42,562 bases of DNA from Spirochaetaceae bacterium. GTDB lineage: Bacteria > Spirochaetota > Spirochaetia > SZUA-6 > Bin103. The stretch lies in assembly GCA_028820215.1 (NCBI GenBank), contig JAPPKD010000034.1, forward strand, positions 1-42,562, given 5' to 3'. Below, piece by piece: positions 36,839 to 42,562 of this stretch. Under the pieces are notes generated by a model. That model saw nothing but the letters and a program-made list of their open reading frames with translations. It made no database searches and was not told where the DNA came from. How positions within the stretch are numbered: the first letter of the stretch is position 1; the number at the start of each line of letters is the position of its first letter. A program made the translations under genes and the position numbers.

Positions 36839-38742
36839 GCGAACCGCTGCCGCAGGCCGGCTTCGTAAACTCGGTGGGGCTGCGGCTCTTGCGGGTCGAG
36901 CCGCGCCCGTTCGACGCCTGGGTGCCGAGCATGCGCCGCCGCGGCGAGCAGCAGGCGCGGGACGGCAAGCCGGACGCCGCGTTCGCGCTGAACCGGCCGC
37001 GCGTCCCGGAGCCGTCCGACCTCGCCCGGCCGTACTACCTGGCGGAGCTGCCGGTCACCAACGCCGTCTACCGCCGCTTCGTCGCCGCGACCGGGCACCG
37101 GCAGCCGGGTGGCGTGGTGATGGACATCCACCGCCGCCTGCACGAGGGGGACACCTGGGACCTGGATGCGTTCGCAGGCGACGACCTGCCGGTGACCGGC
37201 GTGGACGACGGCGACATCACGGCCTTCTGCGCCTGGCTGTCCGAGTGCGAGGGCCGGACCTACCGCGTGCCGACCATCAACGAGTACGAGTACGCCAACC
37301 GCGCCGGCACCGACGCCCTCTTCTGGTGGGGGCCTCATCCGGACGTGCGCCGCATGAACTTCGCGCTGTCTCGCATCGGCCATCCGTTGCCTGCCGGCTC
37401 CTATCCGGCCAACCCGTGGGGGTTTCACGACCTGCACGGAAACGTCTGGGAGTACTGCGCCGACCGCGATTGGTTCATGGCCATGGGGTCGGCGTTCAAC
37501 TCCCCGCAGGTACTCACCGGCGCCGACGCGTGGGGGAATTTCAACCAGGGGCCGAACCTGATGCGCCTGCTGAGCACCGGCTTCCGCCTGGCGTGCGACG
37601 GCGGCGAGGCGGCACGGCGCGGCGGATCGGAGCCGGCCGAACGGCCCACCCCGGTGACGGCGGGCGGCGGTCAAGGACCGGTCATCCCGGCGCTGGAGGT
37701 CACGGTCGGCGATCGTATCGACCTGGGGCCGGTCGCGACCAACGCGGCGAACATGCTGGCCACTCGCGACGGCACCTGGGTGCTCAACGACAAGCGTTCC
37801 GTCGACGGCGGCCGGACATGGCGGCCGTGCCCGCAGCTCGGCGAGGCGAAGTGCCAGCTCCGCGACGGCACGGTGATCGCGGTGCTCGGCCCCGATTCCG
37901 GCGGCGTTCCCTGCCGCATCGACGCCCCGCTGTCCGGTCACGGACGGATCATGCTCGGCCGCTCCACCGACGACTGGGCCACGGTGGAGCAGATCGCCAC
38001 AGACGTGCACGTGCCGCTGGGCCGGCAGTTCCTGCCCGTGCGCGGCCTGGTGGAGCTCGACGACGGCCGGCTGCTGCTGACCATGTACGGGTACCTGGAC
38101 GGCGACCTGATCCGCGAGGACTCGCCGGTCGCCTTCGAGCTGGATCCGGAGTGGATCAAGACGCGAGTGATCCTGGTCGAGTCGAGCGACGGCGGGCGGA
38201 GCTGGCGGTACCGGTCGACGGTCAGCTACCGCCCCGACCTGACCAGCGAGGGGCAGAACGAGAGCGACCTGCTGATCCTGCCGGACGGCGACCTGATCGC
38301 GGTCATGCGCACGGGCATCCACGGCACCCGCGATCCGCACGGCCGCGAGTTCCTGGACCAGCCGGTGCTGATGACCTGGTCCGCGGACGCCGGCCGCACC
38401 TGGACCGAGCCGCAGCGCATCCACGTCGGAGACCGACTGATCACGGGCATCTATCCGCGCCTGCAGCGCACCGTTTCCGGCGTGCTGGCCCTGTTCCGGG
38501 CGCGCCCTGACGGCAGCGTCGTGTTCAGCCCGGACGGCGCCGGCTCGCTCTGGACCGATGAGGTGTTCCATTACCGCGCCGAAGAAGGCCACCGCCACGC
38601 CGGCATGCAGGATCTGATCCCGGCCGGCCCGGACACCGTGCTGGTCACCGACGTGATCATCGACAGTGGCGCCGAGCGCCGGTATCACGTCGAAGGGGTG
38701 CCGATCACGGTTACCAGGCGCTCGGCGGCCGACCGATCGTGA
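36835..38742 (+). CDS. FGE-sulfatase-like domain fused to a sialidase-type beta-propeller (second copy)
   Basis: The product is 635 residues, the same length and layout as the gene at 25039. The FGE-like part shows LPVTNAVYRRFVAATGHRQP, FCAWLSECEGRTYRVP, EYEYANRAGTDALFWWG, FHDLHGNVWEYC and GFRLACDGG. As in the first copy, the FGE catalytic cysteines are missing (SAFNSPQVLTG at that place). The propeller part has Asp boxes SVDGGRTW, SSDGGRSW and SADAGRTW. The GTG start lies in the glycosidase stop (GTGA) and the stop overlaps the MazG start the same way. Placement after a polysaccharide enzyme suggests a role in handling a glycan. Confidence 0.87.
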   Translation: MSEPLPQAGFVNSVGLRLLRVEPRPFDAWVPSMRRRGEQQARDGKPDAAFALNRPRVPEPSDLARPYYLAELPVTNAVYRRFVAATGHRQPGGVVMDIHRRLHEGDTWDLDAFAGDDLPVTGVDDGDITAFCAWLSECEGRTYRVPTINEYEYANRAGTDALFWWGPHPDVRRMNFALSRIGHPLPAGSYPANPWGFHDLHGNVWEYCADRDWFMAMGSAFNSPQVLTGADAWGNFNQGPNLMRLLSTGFRLACDGGEAARRGGSEPAERPTPVTAGGGQGPVIPALEVTVGDRIDLGPVATNAANMLATRDGTWVLNDKRSVDGGRTWRPCPQLGEAKCQLRDGTVIAVLGPDSGGVPCRIDAPLSGHGRIMLGRSTDDWATVEQIATDVHVPLGRQFLPVRGLVELDDGRLLLTMYGYLDGDLIREDSPVAFELDPEWIKTRVILVESSDGGRSWRYRSTVSYRPDLTSEGQNESDLLILPDGDLIAVMRTGIHGTRDPHGREFLDQPVLMTWSADAGRTWTEPQRIHVGDRLITGIYPRLQRTVSGVLALFRARPDGSVVFSPDGAGSLWTDEVFHYRAEEGHRHAGMQDLIPAGPDTVLVTDVIIDSGAERRYHVEGVPITVTRRSAADRS

Positions 38743-39147
38743 CCGACAGCTTCGCGACCCTGGCGGATGCGGCGCGCAAGGTGATCGACCGCTGTCCATG
38801 GACGACGGTGCGCACCGTGGAGGAATACGTGGAGTACATCCGCAGTGAAGCGGACGAGCTCGTGGCGGCAGTCGCAGACGGCGATCGGCAGAACGTGAAG
38901 GAGGAGCTCGGCGACCTGCTGTTCACTGTCGTGGTCTGCATGCTGCTGGCCGAGCGGAGCGGCTCCTTCCCGGCGCGCGAGGTCATGGACGGCGTGGTCG
39001 CCAAGATGCGGCGCCGCAAGCCGTTCGTGTTTGACGGCACGCAGGTCACGGTGGAGGAGGCCAAGAGGCTGTGGGCGGAGGAGATAGCGCGGGAGAAGCG
39101 ATCCCGCTGGCCGTCGCCCGGGCCTGCCGGCCGTGCTACGGTGCGGC
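38739..39147 (+). CDS. MazG-like nucleotide pyrophosphohydrolase, 3' end unclear
   Basis: Residues 1-125 match MazG: DRCPWTTVRTVEEYVEYIRS, the E-x3-D helix EADELVAAV, KEELGDLLFTVVVC and VVAKMRRRKPFVFD. The family hydrolyses NTPs to NMP and pyrophosphate and clears damaged nucleotides. The domain is complete by about 39115, but the frame has no stop there. It stays open to 40139, fully overlapping the aminotransferase in another frame. I therefore end the entry at the next start codon. A lost base near the end, natural or from sequencing, would explain it: a TGA lies at 39167-39169 in a neighbouring frame. Confidence 0.7.
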
Positions 39148-40440
39148 ATGTCTCAAGCGGAGCTACTGAAGCGTGCCGGGCGCATCTTCGTCGGCGGCAC
39201 GATGGGAGAGTTTCACCTGCCGGAGGACGCCTCCATGGTGTTCGTTCGTGCGCAGGGCAGCAAGCTCTACGACGCGGACGGGCGCGAGTACGTCGACTTC
39301 CTGAACGGCAGCGGGCCGATGATCCTCGGCCACTGCCACCCGGCGGTGGTGGCCGCGGTGACCGAGCAGGTGCAGCGCGGCACCACCTACTTCGGCGTCA
39401 ACCGGAAGGTCATCGAGCTGGGCGAGCGCATCGTCGATGCCTCGCCATGCGGGGAGAAGATCCGTTTCGTGGCCACCGGCTCCGACGCCGTCACCTTCGC
39501 CGTGCGCATGGCGCGCGCCTTCACCGGGCGCAGGCGTGTCCTGCGCTTCGAGGGCGGCTGGCATGGCGTCAGCGACTTCGCCCTGCACGGCGCCAAGCCG
39601 CTTGCGCCCAGCGCGTATCCGCGCGCCACGCCGGACGCCGCCGGCCTGCCGAAGGCGATGCCCGACGACCTGCTGCTGTCGCCGTTCAACGACCCGGAGA
39701 TGGCGCGCCGGCTGATCGAACGGCACGCCGAAGACCTGGCCGCGGTCTGCGTGGAGCCGCTGCAGCGCTGCATCCGCCCCAAGCCGCCGTTTCTCGAGAC
39801 CCTGCGCGAGCTCACCGCCAGACACGGCATCATGCTCATCTTCGACGAGGTGGTGACCGGCTTTCGCATCGCCTGGGGCGGCGCGCAGGAGCGCTACGGC
39901 GTGGTGCCGGACCTGGCCGCCTACGGCAAGACGATCTCCGGCGGCCACCCCAACGCCGCGGTCTGCGGCCGCGCCGACGTGCTGGAGACCGTCAATCCGT
40001 GGCGGGCGCTCGACGACCCGCAGCGCACCTTCGTGTCCGGGACCTTCAACGGCAACCCGCTCTCGGCCGCGGCCGGCCTGGCCACGCTGAACGTGCTGGC
40101 CGAGCCCGGCACCTACGAGCGGCTCGACGCGATGGCTGACCGCATCCGTGCCGAGGTCGTTTCGATGGGGCGCGAATTCTCCATCCCGCTGCTGGTCGGC
40201 GGCGACGGACCGGTGCTGCAGGTGCTGTTCACGGAGGCCGACGACATCGTCAACTACGAGAGCATGCTGTACGCCGACAAGGAGCGCGCGTACCGCTTCG
40301 GCGTCGGCATGATCAGGCGAGGCTTTTTCGTCAGCCCGTACGAGAAGATCTACCTGTCGACGGCTCACACCGACGAGGACCTGGACCGGGCGCTCGCGGC
40401 CATGCGCGAGGTGCTGAAGGAGCTGCCCGACGAGGCATGA
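39148..40440 (+). CDS. class III aminotransferase, glutamate-1-semialdehyde aminomutase-like
   Basis: The product is 430 residues with a PLP-dependent class III fold. Visible are YVDFLNGSGPMILGHCHPAV, TGSDAVTFAVRMARAFTGR, LIFDEVVTGFRIAWGG (Asp233 at the pyridine nitrogen) and the PLP lysine in YGKTISGGHPNAAVCGR (about residue 261), then FVSGTFNGNPLSAAAGLATL. It resembles HemL, but the operon context (glycan and sugar enzymes) suggests amino-sugar or catabolic transamination instead of haem synthesis; that is inference. The stop overlaps the dehydrogenase ATG by four bases. A TACGGT box lies five bases before the ATG. Confidence 0.92.
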   Translation: MSQAELLKRAGRIFVGGTMGEFHLPEDASMVFVRAQGSKLYDADGREYVDFLNGSGPMILGHCHPAVVAAVTEQVQRGTTYFGVNRKVIELGERIVDASPCGEKIRFVATGSDAVTFAVRMARAFTGRRRVLRFEGGWHGVSDFALHGAKPLAPSAYPRATPDAAGLPKAMPDDLLLSPFNDPEMARRLIERHAEDLAAVCVEPLQRCIRPKPPFLETLRELTARHGIMLIFDEVVTGFRIAWGGAQERYGVVPDLAAYGKTISGGHPNAAVCGRADVLETVNPWRALDDPQRTFVSGTFNGNPLSAAAGLATLNVLAEPGTYERLDAMADRIRAEVVSMGREFSIPLLVGGDGPVLQVLFTEADDIVNYESMLYADKERAYRFGVGMIRRGFFVSPYEKIYLSTAHTDEDLDRALAAMREVLKELPDEA

Positions 40441-41471
40441 AGGCCGTCGTCAAGACCCGCCCGGAGCCGGGCAACGTCGAGTTGCTGGACGTCCCGGAGC
40501 CGACCGCCGGTCCGGACCAGGTGGTGATCCAGGTCCACAACGCCGGCATCTGCGGCACCGACATCCACATCCTGAAGAGCGAGTACGTGATCCATCCACC
40601 AGTGGTGATGGGCCACGAGGTATGTGGCGAGATCGTCGAGACGGGGACCGGCGTCACCGGCTTCGCCGTTGGGGACCGCGTCACCGTCAATCCGACCGCG
40701 GGCAAGCTGTGCGGGACCTGTCGCTACTGCCGCTCCGGCGCCCCGTTCTTCTGCATCGACCGCGCGGGGCTGGGCAGCGGTATCGACGGGGGCTTCGCCC
40801 GCTACTGCGCGGCTCGCCAGGGGATCCTCTTCCGGGTACCGGACAGCCTCGACTCCACCGTGGCCGCGCTGAGCGAGCCGCTGGCATGCGTCTACCAGGC
40901 GGTGGTCGAGCTCACCGGGATCAATGCGGGCGAGCTGGTCGTGGTGACCGGTCCGGGCCCGATCGGGCTGATGGCGCTGCTGCTGGCCAAGGTGCGCGGC
41001 GCGCGCGTGCTGGTGCTCGGCACCGGCGCCGATGCCGTCCGGCTCGACTGCGCCCGCAGCCTCGGCGCAGACATCGTGCTCGATGTGGAACAGGAGGACG
41101 CGGCCGAGGTCGTCGCCGACCTGACCGGCGGCTACGGCGCCGACGTCGCCCTGGAGTGCTCGGGGGCGGCCGGCGGCGCCGCGCAGTGCCTGGAGCTGCT
41201 CAAGAGCGAGGGCTCGTACACGCAGGTGGGCATCTTCGGCGTGCCGATCCGGGTGAACCTGGACGCGGTGGTGATCAAGCAGCTCTGCGTCCAGGGCTCC
41301 ATCTGCCACACGTGGCAGACCTGGGAACGCACGATGGCCTTCCTGGCGTCAGGCACGATCGACCTGTCCCCGCTGATCTCTACCCGCCTGCCGCTCACCC
41401 GCTGGCAGGAAGCGTTCGACGGCGTGATGGCCAAGCGCTCGATCAAGACGCTGCTCTACCCGGACGACTGA
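40437..41471 (+). CDS. zinc-dependent alcohol/polyol dehydrogenase (MDR family)
   Basis: The product is 344 residues. Catalytic zinc ligands are Cys39 in AGICGTDIHI and His60-Glu61 in MGHEVCGEI. The structural zinc uses Cys92, 95, 98 and 106 in LCGTCRYCRSGAPFFC. The cofactor site is TGPGPIGLMALLLAK. The overall pattern is closest to sorbitol or threonine dehydrogenases, which oxidise a secondary alcohol with NAD. It is the last gene of the operon and may act on a sugar alcohol from the glycan pathway. The ATG overlaps the aminotransferase stop (ATGA). Confidence 0.94.
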   Translation: MKAVVKTRPEPGNVELLDVPEPTAGPDQVVIQVHNAGICGTDIHILKSEYVIHPPVVMGHEVCGEIVETGTGVTGFAVGDRVTVNPTAGKLCGTCRYCRSGAPFFCIDRAGLGSGIDGGFARYCAARQGILFRVPDSLDSTVAALSEPLACVYQAVVELTGINAGELVVVTGPGPIGLMALLLAKVRGARVLVLGTGADAVRLDCARSLGADIVLDVEQEDAAEVVADLTGGYGADVALECSGAAGGAAQCLELLKSEGSYTQVGIFGVPIRVNLDAVVIKQLCVQGSICHTWQTWERTMAFLASGTIDLSPLISTRLPLTRWQEAFDGVMAKRSIKTLLYPDD

Positions 41472-41485
41472 GCGGCAGGATGTCT

Positions 41486-41504
41486 CCGGCGGCTGGTGCG
41501 CCGG
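41486..41504. terminator. possible bidirectional terminator hairpin
   Basis: A 6-bp inverted repeat CCGGCG/CGCCGG with a 7-base loop lies between two convergent genes. There is no T-run, so intrinsic termination is uncertain. Confidence 0.25.
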
Positions 41505-41516
41505 CCCGCACGAGTG

Positions 41517-41762
41517 CTACTTCCTCAAGTTCCTTCCGAGGCCACTGATTTCTCTTTCCATGCACTCGAAGATCCCGAGGACGTTGGCACACTTCCTCAC
41601 TTGATAGACCTTGATCTCATGGGGTCCGTGGCCGCCGTTCGGTAGAAGGGCCTCGCGTCCCTTGTAGTAAACCTTGATGCGATGCGGCGTCACTCGCAAC
41701 GTGTGTCCGGGAGCGCAGACGTCAAGCGCCTTCGCCACCTCCCGGAAGGTCACGAGCGCCAC
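41517..41762 (-). CDS. small protein of unknown function, HicA-like in outline
   Basis: The product is 81 residues from a GTG at 41762. The sequence PHRIKVYYKGREALLPNGGHG followed by EIKVYQVRKCANVLGI has the strand-strand-helix pattern and exposed His/Gly loop of HicA-type RNA-binding toxins, but I cannot confirm the family. It follows the upstream gene by three bases and shares its operon. With a partner of about 175 residues and an autoregulation-type promoter, a toxin-antitoxin pair is possible. Confidence 0.55.
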   Translation of the reverse strand: MALVTFREVAKALDVCAPGHTLRVTPHRIKVYYKGREALLPNGGHGPHEIKVYQVRKCANVLGIFECMEREISGLGRNLRK

Positions 41763-41765
41763 TGG

Positions 41766-42293
41766 TCAAGCTGCGAGCTCCCCTCGCAGTGGGACGGCTG
41801 CGAGTACGGCGGGCAGCGTCGTCGTATCGCGCCGGAGATCGGTCAGGTCGACCGCAATGACGGAGGGTTTCCACCCGCTCGAATCGCGGTGCTTGATGTC
41901 GGGAGCGTTCTCGGCACCATTGCGTATCTTCCGGCGCGCCTTCTTCCACGCCGACAATGCCACGGGATCGCCCGCGTGCTTGGCGAAGAACTGGACCTTC
42001 TTCTCGAACTCGTCGAAGTTCTCCGACTCCCCGGCGAGGTCGGTCAGAGTGCCGGTCATGAACACCGTGAGGTTCTCGTACGCCTTGCGGAGGGACTCAT
42101 CCCCCTCCGAGACCTGATACGGGAACACGCCGTCCAGCCAGCAGTGCCCCTCAGTGATGGTGGCGAGTAACGCCCCGTCGATGGCGACCATTGCCTCGAA
42201 GCCCGATCCGCGGATGTCGAACGTGTGTTTGAACAGGAGCGGCCACTCTTCCCCCGGCGGAGTCAGTACGGACGGTCCTTGTTCACGGTGCAT
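41766..42293 (-). CDS. protein of unknown function
   Basis: The product is 175 residues from ATG 42293, with an AGGAGC site eight bases upstream. I recognise no family. The first half is strand-like (LLFKHTFDIRGSGFEAMVAIDGALLATI), the middle is helical and acidic (ENFDEFEKKVQFFAKHAG), and the end is basic then hydrophobic. There is no signal peptide or membrane segment. The open frame extends to 42398, but it would cross the promoter. It heads a two-gene operon with the small protein downstream. Confidence 0.65.
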   Translation of the reverse strand: MHREQGPSVLTPPGEEWPLLFKHTFDIRGSGFEAMVAIDGALLATITEGHCWLDGVFPYQVSEGDESLRKAYENLTVFMTGTLTDLAGESENFDEFEKKVQFFAKHAGDPVALSAWKKARRKIRNGAENAPDIKHRDSSGWKPSVIAVDLTDLRRDTTTLPAVLAAVPLRGELAA

Positions 42294-42370
42294 GTCTTCT
42301 GCTCCTTCGATTTGACCGGCAGGGGGTGCTTCGCTGCTCGTGGGCGACCCTCGTTCGAAGCACATGAGGC

Positions 42371-42398
42371 AATGTATCGACGCTAGGGCGTCCGTCAA
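42371..42398 (-). promoter_or_regulatory. promoter with an internal inverted repeat
   Basis: On the minus strand there is TTGACG (42393-42398, five of six), 16 bases, then TACATT (42371-42376). The spacer holds a perfect inverted repeat GACGC-CCTA-GCGTC (42379-42392), well placed for a repressor. It serves the gene starting at 42293. Confidence 0.5.
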
Positions 42399-42562
42399 CC
42401 TTCACAAGGTCGATTCCGGCTCCTGACGGCCCATAATGTTCCACGGGGGTGCCTTTCTCCAGCCTTGCGATGGACCTTCGTCGCCGGGTGGCACTGCTGA
42501 TCGTGCGGGGGGTGCATTCCATTCCTGTGACGACTGGGGAAGAGAAGCCCTCCCAGAGACTG
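42399..42562. other. window end without a recognised gene
   Basis: No start codon with a ribosome site or recognisable protein is visible on either strand up to the end of the window. Confidence 0.4.

Noticed and set aside
34436..38799. Minus-strand frames of 780 and 698 codons opposite the glycosidase and FGE/sialidase genes
   Set aside because: They are antisense shadows; the plus-strand products have clear domains and overlapping starts and stops.

Overview
This is a GC-rich window (most codons end in G or C) from a bacterium I cannot place. The gene content (type I-G CRISPR-Cas, fused N-methylhydantoinase, SDR pairs, sialidase and sulfatase-modifying-like fusions, parallel beta-helix glycosidase, LytTR regulator, toxin-antitoxin pairs) would suit an uncultured GC-rich symbiont or environmental lineage. 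That placement is inference. Several reading-frame breaks at short homopolymers, and one block of almost pure G and C, suggest a draft or long-read assembly.

Left part (1-16026), defence island. A 74-repeat CRISPR array (46-5546) is followed by a leader with a good promoter reading leftward. Next come cas2 and a cas4-cas1 fusion on the minus strand. An MntA/HepT (MNT-HEPN) toxin-antitoxin pair and a decayed second cas2 copy sit in the middle. On the plus strand lies the effector operon csb1 (Cas7), csb2 (Cas5-Cas6), cas3 (helicase first, HD nuclease last) and csb3 (Cas8-like). This is a type I-G (formerly I-U) system with its adaptation and effector modules in divergent operons. All effector genes overlap by one to four bases. 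A 72-codon open frame with its own ribosome site runs straight into csb1 with a GTGA overlap.

Middle part (16027-24622), minus strand. It holds a frameshifted N-terminal remnant of an AAA-type ATPase, a thioredoxin-fold lipoprotein, a VapBC-like pair behind a nested palindromic operator, and a catabolic operon. That operon runs from a fused HyuA-HyuB hydantoinase/oxoprolinase into two short-chain dehydrogenases. A small zinc-finger-like protein lies upstream of it. The hydantoinase linker is built on a near-perfect palindrome.

Right part (24672-42562), mostly plus strand. It holds a small lipoprotein, an FGE-sulfatase/sialidase-type fusion, a DUF4389 membrane protein, and an FtsX-like permease with a HlyD/MacA-like lipoprotein adaptor. 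After the adaptor comes a G/C-only tract where an ATPase gene might be expected. A LytTR regulator follows on the minus strand, then a broken second copy of the adaptor. After that a tightly overlapping operon runs through a Sel1-repeat protein, a beta-helix glycosidase, a second FGE/sialidase fusion, a MazG-like protein, a class III aminotransferase and a zinc dehydrogenase. The window ends with an unrecognised two-gene minus-strand unit behind a promoter that carries its own inverted repeat.
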